Source: Flavobacteriales bacterium
Lineage (GTDB): Bacteria > Bacteroidota > Bacteroidia > Flavobacteriales_E > Vicingaceae
Assembly: GCA_013359255.1 (NCBI GenBank)
Contig: JABWCF010000022.1
Span: 1 to 37,209 of the forward strand
Reading direction: 5' to 3'
Length of the DNA stretch: 37,209 nt
The notes under the pieces are model-generated. The model had not been told where the DNA came from and did no database searches. It worked only from the letters and a program-made list of their open reading frames with translations. Position 1 is the stretch's first letter. Each line of letters starts with the position of its first letter. Shown piece after piece: positions 1-7,198 of the stretch. The position numbers were made by a program, and so were the translations under genes.

Positions 1-417
1 TACAATAGTAGAAATTTAAAAGGCTTTGTAGCCTTGTTTAACAGAAAGCCTAAATCGGAGAACATCTACAATAGTAGAAATTTAAAAGGCTTTGTAGCCA
101 TTACCAGCCAGCTGTGCGAGTTCCTATATCTACAATAGTAGAAATTTAAAAGGCTTTGTAGCCAATTCAGAAATAAATAATAGTGCCTTATATCTACAAT
201 AGTAGAAATTTAAAAGGCTTTGTAGCCAACGTATTTAAAAAAATGTACCATTCCATCTACAATAGTAGAAATTTAAAAGGCTTTGTAGCCACACGTTGAA
301 ATAAAGCCGGAAGCGTAATCTACAATAGTAGAAATTTAAAAGGCTTTGTAGCCAGATAAATTATTAAGTGGGGGTATTGTTATCTACAATAGTAGAAATT
401 TAAAAGGCTTTGTAGCC
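1..417 (-). CRISPR. Type V-A CRISPR array, seven repeats visible, truncated by window edge
   Basis: Seven copies of a 36-nt repeat lie at 1-33 (three bases cut off by the window edge), 64-99, 128-163, 192-227, 255-290, 318-353 and 382-417. All visible bases of the copies are identical. Six complete spacers of 27-30 nt separate them. Read on the minus strand, the repeat ends in AATTTCTACTATTGTAGAT, the classic Cas12a crRNA handle (stem TCTAC/GTAGA with a four-base loop), so the array is transcribed leftwards like the cas genes. The leader-proximal, presumably newest, spacer is 354-381. The lack of a degenerate repeat at the left edge suggests the array continues beyond position 1. By eye I saw no spacer match elsewhere in the window; targets are unknown. 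Confidence 0.99.
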
Positions 418-428
418 TCTAATGGCAA

Positions 429-458
429 CAAATATAAACTTAATCCTTTTAATACAAA
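429..458 (-). promoter_or_regulatory. Predicted promoter of the CRISPR array
   Basis: On the minus strand TTTG (458-455) and TATATTTG (436-429) are separated by 18 bp, matching the Bacteroidota sigma consensus TTTG-N(17-20)-TAnnTTTG. A start site about 5-8 nt downstream would fall just before the first repeat at 417, giving almost no untranslated leader. A 7-bp inverted repeat, ATCCTTT (443-449) and AAAGGAT (456-462), overlaps the upstream element. It could be an operator or a protein-binding site used in spacer acquisition; that is inference. Confidence 0.7.
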
Positions 459-488
459 GGATATTTATCGTTTTTTTAATTGTGTATT

Positions 489-499
489 CCCCCCCCCCC
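489..499. repeat. 11-base C homopolymer (G on transcribed strand) in CRISPR leader
   Basis: Eleven consecutive C residues sit in otherwise AT-rich DNA between cas2 and the array. Read in the cas direction it is an 11-base G tract, upstream of the predicted array promoter and downstream of cas2. The leader (418-603) contains no credible gene. Such tracts are prone to slippage, in replication or in sequencing. Confidence 0.85.
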
Positions 500-603
500 T
501 TTAAAATAAAACATGAGTAAGAAACAAGAACTAACAAACTAATAATCTGTACTTTAAATTAAAAAATAACAACTAAGTAAATTTATCAATTTCATTAGGT
601 TTG

Positions 604-882
604 TTACAATATTATTAAATCATTGTCTAACAACGCTGCACTTCCGTACCTAACCGTATCGTTATGATTAGCTGTAAATACATAAATGCTATCGCTGGGT
701 TCGAACTTTTTACTAAACTTCATTTTAATGGCATTTTGTACAATTTGCAGTACCCGTTTCGAATTTTGAATTTCATAAACAGAAAATTGCACTCTAACTC
801 CATATTTTTCTAGAAACTTAGAAAACTGCGTACGGGTTTTATCTTTCGAAATATCGTATGTTACTATAATTACATTACTCAT
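604..882 (-). CDS. cas2: CRISPR-associated endoribonuclease-like protein Cas2
   Basis: Cas2 is the small partner that bridges two Cas1 dimers in the spacer-integration complex. The 92-residue product has normal Cas2 length and the ferredoxin-like start MSNVIIVTYDIS, whose aspartate at residue 10 is the conserved Cas2 acidic residue. It is followed by the helix with Lys/Arg-rich YGVRVQFSVYEI typical of the family. The ATG at 882 overlaps the end of cas1 by 8 nt, so the two are probably translationally coupled. It is the last gene of the cas operon before the leader and array. The role in adaptation is inferred from family and position; its nuclease activity is usually dispensable in this family. 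Confidence 0.97.
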   Translation of the reverse strand: MSNVIIVTYDISKDKTRTQFSKFLEKYGVRVQFSVYEIQNSKRVLQIVQNAIKMKFSKKFEPSDSIYVFTANHNDTVRYGSAALLDNDLIIL

Positions 883-1846
883 AACTAAAATTTGGATAAG
901 AGGTTACACTTTTTTTACCCATAAAACAGCGATAATATTGTTGTATATAGTTGTATATTTCCGATTTATGGTTGATGATGGCTTCAAAAAAAACTTTTAC
1001 GTACACTTTTTTAAATTCTGATTTAAGGTAATATGCATTTTTCTTTTTTTCGAAATCGCTAGGCTTAAAAGTCCCATATTTTAACGATTTTCTAATTTGG
1101 TGTTCAATAATACATCGAAACGGTTCCATTAAATCGCAAACCAAGCTTTTTCGTCTAAACCAAAGTTGGTGGTAAACACCCATGTAGGGGTCGAAACCAA
1201 AAAGTCGGGTCATACATTCCACATAATTAAACAACATGGTGTAACCTATGTCTAAAGTAGCATTCAAGGTGTCTTGTTTTACTCTGGGCAAACGTTGTTG
1301 CCAATCGGCAAATTCAAAATAAGCATTAAAAAATAATTTTGCCGATTTTCCTTCAATTCCCATCAATTCTCGGTAATCGGTAACCGTATCAATTAAACTA
1401 AAACTATTGTTAATCGAAATTTTAGCTTTTTCAACCGACACACTTTTTTCTCTTGTTTTTACCAACAATTGTAACTGATTACTTATTTTATTTTTAATCA
1501 ACACCTTTGCTACCGGCAGTATTCCTTTGTTTTCTTCAAACTGTTTTTTTCTTAGTAGAAAATTAGCCTCTGCCATGTTTCCGTAATAAAAAACAGGTCT
1601 AAAATTGGGCTTCATCACTACTATTGGTATGCCGTGTTTGTTGCAATGTTCTATTAAGGCTGTGGTAAGCGTAGTGTGCCCAACAATCATTAAACTTAAA
1701 ATTTTTGGGAAAGGTAATTTGGTAATTGCTTTTTTAGTTTCGGTGTCTTCGAGCATTAATCTGCCACTTGAAACTTTTAGGTTTTGGTGTTCTGTGCCAT
1801 TAATCACAAACAGGCTTCTGTTTTCAATATCTTTATGCGTAAACAT
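875..1846 (-). CDS. cas1: CRISPR-associated integrase Cas1 (type V-A)
   Basis: Cas1 is the metal-dependent integrase that inserts new spacers at the leader end of the array. The 323-residue protein has an N-terminal beta-sandwich region (about 1-95) and an all-alpha catalytic domain. The metal-binding triad is visible as Glu165 (GIEGKSAK), His226 (GVYHQLW) and Glu241 (CDLMEPFR), so the enzyme looks intact. Its start overlaps the end of cas4 by 14 nt and its end overlaps the start of cas2 by 8 nt, giving a compact cas4-cas1-cas2 adaptation cassette as usual in type V-A loci. The length is typical, and no frameshift or missing residue is seen. Confidence 0.98.
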   Translation of the reverse strand: MFTHKDIENRSLFVINGTEHQNLKVSSGRLMLEDTETKKAITKLPFPKILSLMIVGHTTLTTALIEHCNKHGIPIVVMKPNFRPVFYYGNMAEANFLLRKKQFEENKGILPVAKVLIKNKISNQLQLLVKTREKSVSVEKAKISINNSFSLIDTVTDYRELMGIEGKSAKLFFNAYFEFADWQQRLPRVKQDTLNATLDIGYTMLFNYVECMTRLFGFDPYMGVYHQLWFRRKSLVCDLMEPFRCIIEHQIRKSLKYGTFKPSDFEKKKNAYYLKSEFKKVYVKVFFEAIINHKSEIYNYIQQYYRCFMGKKSVTSYPNFSYE

Positions 1847-2405
1847 GATCTATGTTGGTTTTGTCGCAAAGTGCTGCATAAATGCAATGTTGGCACTTTA
1901 CGGAGTTAACATTAATAGTTGATTCAAAATCAAATCGGGCAATTTTTCTGATGTGATTTCGTAATTCTTCAAATTCTTTTTGTTGAGGAATTTTTGCCTG
2001 ATGTGTTTTTTTATCCCGAATCGAATAAAAGGCAATTTCATCCACTTCAAAACCCATTTCGGTAAGTGCAAAATATTGAGCCCACAGTTGGTAATAATAA
2101 CCTTGATAAATGGTAGTAATGGAATATTTACTTTCCACTAGTCTTTTTTTATTCAAATACAAGGTATCTATTTTGCCGTAAACTCCCAATTTGTTAGAAA
2201 TTACATAAATGCCTTTTAAAATGGCTTTTGATGGGCTGCTTGGTTCTTCAAACGTATCAATAGCATCATGTTCTGACTTGCCTTTTTGTTGGGGTGCTGC
2301 ACTGTATAAATCATCGCTATTGTTATCAAAAACCTGATGTAAATAGATGGAGTAAGGGCAAAACACAAAATCGTTTAAATACGTAATGGGTAAAAACGTT
2401 TCCAT
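1833..2405 (-). CDS. cas4: CRISPR-associated exonuclease Cas4
   Basis: Cas4 is a RecB-type nuclease with an iron-sulphur cluster that trims prespacers and helps select those next to a PAM. The 190-residue product shows the complete signature: Cys16 (FCPYS), His46, the nuclease residues Asp80 (GKIDTL) and Glu91-x-Lys93 (VESK), Gln106 in the following helix, and the C-terminal cluster Cys171, Cys174, Cys180 (KCQHC..LC). The four cysteines would ligate a 4Fe-4S cluster. The ATG at 2405 follows a 12-bp inverted repeat and the wrecked rhuM remnant, so its distance from cas12a (380 nt) is larger than the spacing inside the rest of the operon. It may be transcribed from cas12a or from a promoter in that gap. 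Confidence 0.97.
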   Translation of the reverse strand: METFLPITYLNDFVFCPYSIYLHQVFDNNSDDLYSAAPQQKGKSEHDAIDTFEEPSSPSKAILKGIYVISNKLGVYGKIDTLYLNKKRLVESKYSITTIYQGYYYQLWAQYFALTEMGFEVDEIAFYSIRDKKTHQAKIPQQKEFEELRNHIRKIARFDFESTINVNSVKCQHCIYAALCDKTNIDHVYA

Positions 2406-2437
2406 AATCAGTTGGTTTTCAAGATGTCAAAGAACGA

Positions 2438-2472
2438 GTTATTAACAATTATTGTGCCTCATTGTTAATAAC
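2438..2472. repeat. Perfect 12-bp inverted repeat between rhuM remnant and cas4
   Basis: GTTATTAACAAT (2438-2449) is repeated in inverse orientation as ATTGTTAATAAC (2461-2472), separated by 11 bp. On the minus strand it contains the stop codon of the rhuM remnant (2467-2465), exactly where the rhuM homology breaks off, and lies 33 bp upstream of cas4. There is no T tract after it, so it is not a classical intrinsic terminator. It may be a deletion or insertion scar, an mRNA hairpin, or a protein-binding site. Confidence 0.8.
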
Positions 2473-2746
2473 CTATTGAAATAATCATATCCAGATTGTA
2501 ATGTTCAATTTCTCGCTCAACATTTCTGTTTCCTTCTTTTTGAACTGTTCGGAAATTCCGAACAGTTGCTTCTTTTGTTAATTCTCCTTCCTCAAAAATA
2601 TGTTTAATGTGTTCGCTCACATTGGCTTTGCTACTTTGATACAACTCCACCAATTGTGTTTGTGTAAGTCAAACGGTTTCATTTTCAAACTGAACTTCAA
2701 TTTGTATTGTATTGTCTTTTCCTTTATAAATTAACACTTCGTTCAT
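2465..2746 (-). pseudogene. Broken and truncated RhuM-family (virulence RhuM) gene
   Basis: Translation from the ATG at 2746 gives an N-terminus MNEVLIYKGKDN, a QIEVQFENETV stretch, then TGA at 2671-2669, then LTQTQLVELYQSS and on through EHIKHIFEEGEL to YNLDMIISIGY and TAA. This follows the N-terminal part of RhuM-family proteins, which read TVWLTQ..LAELF..S..NI..HI..IF.EGEL and YNLD.IISVGYRV. The TGA stands where the family has a conserved Trp (TGG to TGA), and the coding sequence stops about 90 codons in although family members are usually some 300 residues or more. Two independent defects therefore mark it as dead. It sits between cas12a (39-nt gap) and cas4. RhuM genes often occur in defence or mobile islands; the function is poorly defined. 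The 62 codons after the TGA remain open, so a short product cannot be excluded. Confidence 0.8.
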
Positions 2747-2785
2747 TTTCCCTATTTCTTAAGCTGTACAAAATTTAGCCATTGT

Positions 2786-5700
2786 TTACTCATTTGCTAC
2801 AACCATTTCTGTTTTAACAGTAATCTTTTTTGTATTACTTTCCTTAGCTTTTTTAGAGGCAAATGATTTTACCTCATTACCCCATTTTTGTTTATCAGAA
2901 ACCCATAAATCCCATTCTTTATCAGAAATAAACAAATCTAAATCATTTCCCTTTTCAAATTTATGCTTACCGTCATTCACCCATTGTTTAATATGCTCAT
3001 ACATTACAATTCCTTTTCGGGCTATGTTGTAAGCTCCATTTGCATCGGCATCTTTTGGAAGTTTAGGATTTTCTTGTTTTTCAAATAAACGAGAATCAAA
3101 ATGCACCCCCTGTTCGTTCCTCACAGGAGATTGAAGAAAGTTATCGTCTTGTCCTTTGGAGGTATCGCCAGAATTTCTGATTTGCTGAATAATGTCAATA
3201 ATAAAACGAAGTGTTTCCCAAGCAGTATGTTCATTGATTTTTGGTAACTCTTTTCCTTCCTGCAATTGTTGCTTTAGTGATTTCGATTTATCAAATTTTT
3301 CAAAAAGTTTATCCAACAAACTTTTCACATCAATAGATTCAACAATGTATTCATTTTTATCCTTTGCTCTTTTTGCACGATAGCGTTCTAAAGTTTTACC
3401 TTTTTCTCCTGACCTTAAAATCCATGTTTTTTGTGTGCTTTCATCTTTATATTCAAAAAAATAATCTCCGTGATTATCAACTCCTATGTTATCAAAAGTT
3501 TTAAAAATTTCAGTTTTAATTACATCTTCACTTCCCTTTTTTAAATAAATTGTTTTTCTCCATCCGGTAACAGGGTCGGTTATCGATGTGTAATTGGCAC
3601 GAGTATATAACATTACGCCTACTTGTTTTCTATTTTCAATATCTCCATAATTACTTACGGGTGGAGTTAATTGTAGTGCTTTAGCTACAGAACTTATTTC
3701 CCCGTCATTAGCATTTTTATCTACCAAATAATTGAGTTTTTTAGCCAATGCTAATTCAAATTTTTGATACACACTTTGCTCAAATTTTTGCCTGCTACGT
3801 TTGAATCCTGTGTTCAAATCTTCTAAAACAATGAAAGTTGGTTTTAAGTTCCCTTTCTCATCTTTCATTTTTTGAATAATTTCGTGAACAACCAATGAAA
3901 TATAACCATCTTTTAGGTTAGCTATATTTCCCTTTTGCTGCCAGTTTTCCTGTTTTTCTTTTCGCTTTTTAGCTGCATCGTTAATTTCTTGCAAATAGTT
4001 TTTCTTATTAATGATATCAAAGTGTCCTTGTCCATTTTCTTTTATGTTACCGTTTGCATCGAGCAATGAATAATATATCAAATGTTTTTCGCCACGGTCG
4101 ATTCCTAGAAATTGAATGTCGTTTACTTTAGTAAAATTATCGTTTACAACATCATTGACCCTTGCTTGTTTAGGTGATGGTGCTTGATAATTAATTTTTA
4201 TAGGAACATGAAAGAAGTACTTATTATTTATGAATCGTTTGTTTTTTACAATATCATGTTTAAAAATGCTTTCTTTCTTCCCATCACTTCTTCTATATAT
4301 TTTTTCATTCGCTGGATGAATAGCTTTGTCTTCTGCTTTTAATTCAACTTTTTCTCTGAAAAACAATTCTCCGCCCCCACAAAGCTGAATAGAACTGTCA
4401 TCATCAAAAAGATGCTTCCAATATTTTGTTTGAAGATTGGGGGTTCCTGTACTTTTATTACTAAAATCTTTACTATATATTTCAAATAAGTAGATTTCCT
4501 CATCAGCAACATTTTTCAAAATAACATTCCAATTCACAGGTCTGTAATTACACTCATAACATTTCGAAAGTGCATCCTGAATATCTTTATCGAAAGCTTT
4601 TTTATTATCATATTTCTTTTCCGAAACTTCTTTAAGTAAAGGATATTTTTTTACATAATTATTTTTTATAAACCCTTGTAATTTCTGTATTGCATCATCA
4701 TCTTGTTGAATATCTCCATACTTAATACCATAATCTCTAATAAATCCTTTACCTGCTAATGTTTGAAACTTCAATGTTTTTAATATTAACCGACCTATAT
4801 TCGAATCTGAAGCTTTATAAATAGGATTTTCCTCTTTCTCTGTATCAAAAACAGACCTACTTATTAAAACTCCTAAATAATACCTATCATTATTTTTCAA
4901 CAGAACTGTCCCTTTATTTTTTTCTTGTCCATCACTCCAACCCCCAGCTAAATTCGGGTTTTCAAAATTCAATTTTAACTTATTCTTTTTAGCATCATCT
5001 TGTGGTTTTTTAGTGAGATAATTTCGAACTAAATCATACCAATCCAACCAATCTGCATCATTGGCTCTAAGAATCGAATCTAACAAAACTGTTAATTCAG
5101 GATTAATATTGTTCCCTTTTACCTTTACTGCTTTTACTTCAAAATACTTGATGAGCCATAAAATATATTTTGCAGTGTCTAACCATTCTTTTATGGCTAA
5201 AATATTGTCTTCGTGTTTATAATCGGTTATTTTCAAAACAGCAACTGATTTACTAAAAAAATCAGTTGCTAAATCTTGTAAATCCGAACAAATTAAATTG
5301 ATAACATTTTCACTTGGGGACAGTTTTTCATCTATTACAGAACTCCTGTCACTCAAAATTGATTCTTTAAAAAATGATTTACTCCAACTCTCTTCTGATG
5401 TTTGATTTAAAACCGAGAACAATATAGATAATTCAACAGCATCGTTTATTTTTAATTGTTCTTCTCTTTTTTTATCAAACGAGGCAACAGAACGAAGTAA
5501 CTCTTTTTGCTCTTTTTCTTTGCTCTCCAACACTTTTTGAATACGGTCTTTTATTTCGTGCCAATTAGCAAAATATTTATTTGAAACCTTATCAACTGCT
5601 GATTTCGACCAATAAACACCATTCCAATCGGTATTGTTTTTCAGCCAATCAATTAAACTGTAAATTGTTACATCACTGTCATTGGTTGATTTTTGAAAAT

Positions 5701-6865
5701 ACTTTTTACCTGCTTTGCTAATTAATTCAATAGTTTCTTGCAAATTCAAAGGAGCATCCGAATTTTCATTCGCTTTTTGTTGTTCTTCTTTAGTATCAAA
5801 TTTCAATTCAAAAAATAAAGCCTTTTTTTCTCCACAACCAATTTGTTTGAATAATGTTTTAAATGGTTGTAAATTTTTAAAAGATTTGTCTTCTGTTTTT
5901 TTCGCTTGATTATAGAGGTTTATAAGTAAGTTATAATGCCCAATAACTTTGTTATATCCCTCAATTTCCGATTGGGCAAGGCAAGTAGAAAACCTTTCTA
6001 TGTTAAACCAATCCTCAACAATTGCTTTTGCGTCAATCATTGTATTGGTTTCCGCATCTTTTATTTTTGTTGTTCTATTGTTGTTTTTTAAAAATTCTAA
6101 TGCTCCTAAATATTCTTCTTTTCTTGAGCCATAAAATTGGACAGCATTATCACAGAACTTAGGTAAATTCTCATGTACAATTCTTGTTGCAACAGCAGTT
6201 GCTTTTTCTTCTTTGGTTACATAGTAATTCTCTCTATTTTGATTAAATCCTGAAAAATAGGTAAAGAAACTACTCAACACGACTAAATGTCCAGTCCTTT
6301 TAATTTCTTTTTTTCCTTTAGTGTTAGTTATTTCTTTCTCATCAATAAACTCTTTTATCTCAGATTCAGTAACCAACAGTTTAATATTTTTTTCAATGTA
6401 TTTTAAAATCCCTGATTGTGTAAGATACGCTACTCCGACATGTTTACCTTTATTCTTCTTGAATATAGGTATTCCTTTACCTTCCCCTACACTCTCCGCA
6501 AAATTGTTAGCAGTTTTCTCAAATGCTTTACCTAATTCATTTCTTATGGTGTTTTCAAAAGTATCTACTTTTTTCTCTTTACCTTTTTTATACTCCTCGA
6601 AGTACAGAGCAAAGTCAATCTTCTTTGCTTCCTCAGAACTTAAACTTTTATTAATAATATCTTCATGGATTTTATCTAAAACGGGTTTGAGTGCCACATA
6701 AGCTTCTTTGATTTTTCTATCCTGTTCAATAATTTTTTTAAAAATTTCATTTGTATCTCCTTGACTGAGTTGCTTACCGTTTTTTCCCACCGGCTTTAAT
6801 TCAAATCTTAATGTTTTAGAAAGTTGGTAAAGATTTGTGAATTTTTGAAGTGTTGTATTATTCAT
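2786..6865 (-). CDS. cas12a: CRISPR-associated RNA-guided endonuclease Cas12a (Cpf1)
   Basis: Cas12a processes its own crRNA and cuts target DNA with one RuvC site. The 1359-residue protein begins with the family signature YQLSKTLRFELKPVG. Catalytic residues are intact: Asp923 (GIDRGEKH), Glu1015 (VLEDLNTGF), Asp1274 (DADANGAY), with the Nuc-domain Arg1230 (IRNS). The bridge-helix region follows RuvC-I. The crRNA-processing residues in the WED domain are recognisable: His850 (AIHPANEK) and Lys874 (DIVKNKRF). The PAM-contact segment LNFENPNLAGGW (632-643) is conserved, but Gln647 stands where AsCas12a, LbCas12a and FnCas12a have Lys. After the usual family end (about 1325) a basic tail of roughly 34 residues follows. 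At about 1300 residues the usual family size is slightly exceeded. It is the first gene of the cas operon, reads towards the array, and diverges from 6995. I could not identify its promoter in the 129-bp gap. Confidence 0.99.
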   Translation of the reverse strand: MNNTTLQKFTNLYQLSKTLRFELKPVGKNGKQLSQGDTNEIFKKIIEQDRKIKEAYVALKPVLDKIHEDIINKSLSSEEAKKIDFALYFEEYKKGKEKKVDTFENTIRNELGKAFEKTANNFAESVGEGKGIPIFKKNKGKHVGVAYLTQSGILKYIEKNIKLLVTESEIKEFIDEKEITNTKGKKEIKRTGHLVVLSSFFTYFSGFNQNRENYYVTKEEKATAVATRIVHENLPKFCDNAVQFYGSRKEEYLGALEFLKNNNRTTKIKDAETNTMIDAKAIVEDWFNIERFSTCLAQSEIEGYNKVIGHYNLLINLYNQAKKTEDKSFKNLQPFKTLFKQIGCGEKKALFFELKFDTKEEQQKANENSDAPLNLQETIELISKAGKKYFQKSTNDSDVTIYSLIDWLKNNTDWNGVYWSKSAVDKVSNKYFANWHEIKDRIQKVLESKEKEQKELLRSVASFDKKREEQLKINDAVELSILFSVLNQTSEESWSKSFFKESILSDRSSVIDEKLSPSENVINLICSDLQDLATDFFSKSVAVLKITDYKHEDNILAIKEWLDTAKYILWLIKYFEVKAVKVKGNNINPELTVLLDSILRANDADWLDWYDLVRNYLTKKPQDDAKKNKLKLNFENPNLAGGWSDGQEKNKGTVLLKNNDRYYLGVLISRSVFDTEKEENPIYKASDSNIGRLILKTLKFQTLAGKGFIRDYGIKYGDIQQDDDAIQKLQGFIKNNYVKKYPLLKEVSEKKYDNKKAFDKDIQDALSKCYECNYRPVNWNVILKNVADEEIYLFEIYSKDFSNKSTGTPNLQTKYWKHLFDDDSSIQLCGGGELFFREKVELKAEDKAIHPANEKIYRRSDGKKESIFKHDIVKNKRFINNKYFFHVPIKINYQAPSPKQARVNDVVNDNFTKVNDIQFLGIDRGEKHLIYYSLLDANGNIKENGQGHFDIINKKNYLQEINDAAKKRKEKQENWQQKGNIANLKDGYISLVVHEIIQKMKDEKGNLKPTFIVLEDLNTGFKRSRQKFEQSVYQKFELALAKKLNYLVDKNANDGEISSVAKALQLTPPVSNYGDIENRKQVGVMLYTRANYTSITDPVTGWRKTIYLKKGSEDVIKTEIFKTFDNIGVDNHGDYFFEYKDESTQKTWILRSGEKGKTLERYRAKRAKDKNEYIVESIDVKSLLDKLFEKFDKSKSLKQQLQEGKELPKINEHTAWETLRFIIDIIQQIRNSGDTSKGQDDNFLQSPVRNEQGVHFDSRLFEKQENPKLPKDADANGAYNIARKGIVMYEHIKQWVNDGKHKFEKGNDLDLFISDKEWDLWVSDKQKWGNEVKSFASKKAKESNTKKITVKTEMVVANE

Positions 6866-6994
6866 ACGTATCGGATTAAAAAATAAAACGGCAATTTAAG
6901 AAATTTCTCTTTAAAATTTGCTCGTAATAAATAAACCATACTCTAATCTTTTATGTTACATTGTACACATAAAATAGTTTAAATAATAAACTCA

Positions 6995-7189
6995 ATGTAC
7001 CCCTACCACAATAAAATAAAACAACGCATTAAAAACAAGGAGCTAAAAGGTTATGAATATGTAGAAAAATACAAAACGATAAGTCCTTGTTTGCTTTTAT
7101 ATTTTACTACTGAACCTAAAATTAAGCCTATTAGAGAGCATCGGTTTAAGGAATACGAAAAATTATTTAAGGCTCTTGCTAAGAAATAA
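6995..7189 (+). CDS. Small basic conserved-looking protein of unknown function
   Basis: The 64-residue product starts MYPYHNKIKQRIKNKEL and ends in a lysine-rich helix; it has many Lys, Arg and Tyr residues, no signal peptide and no membrane segment. A central ISPCLLLYFTTEP segment and a PIREHRFKEYEKL segment look like structured, conserved motifs rather than random sequence. It seems familiar from Bacteroidota genomes as an uncharacterised protein, but I cannot name a family. It is divergent from cas12a (129 bp apart) and is followed by repeat-rich noncoding DNA. Its position could suggest a link to the CRISPR locus, or it may simply be the first flanking chromosomal gene. No clear TAnnTTTG box precedes it. 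Confidence 0.6.
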   Translation: MYPYHNKIKQRIKNKELKGYEYVEKYKTISPCLLLYFTTEPKIKPIREHRFKEYEKLFKALAKK

Positions 7190-7198
7190 AACTCTCAC

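Noticed and set aside
418-603. A tracrRNA near the CRISPR array
   Set aside because: Type V-A does not need one, and no anti-repeat is visible in the leader or the rest of the locus by eye.
2418-2437. GTTCTTTGACATCTTG-like sequence upstream of cas4 as a promoter
   Set aside because: TTTG is present, but the TA of TAnnTTTG is not and no upstream element fits; the position could also be too close to the ATG.
2669-2671. Reading the TGA in rhuM as Trp through an alternative genetic code
   Set aside because: Genes in the window use TGA as normal stop (21508-21510 and 23554-23556), and the gene is also truncated further on.
6321-6701. Open frame of 126 codons antisense to cas12a
   Set aside because: Phe/Ser/Leu-rich shadow of a long AT-rich gene with no motif of its own.
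1-7190. Transposase or integrase that could explain mobility of the CRISPR locus
   Set aside because: No such gene or terminal repeats were found; only the rhuM remnant and decayed REP-like DNA.
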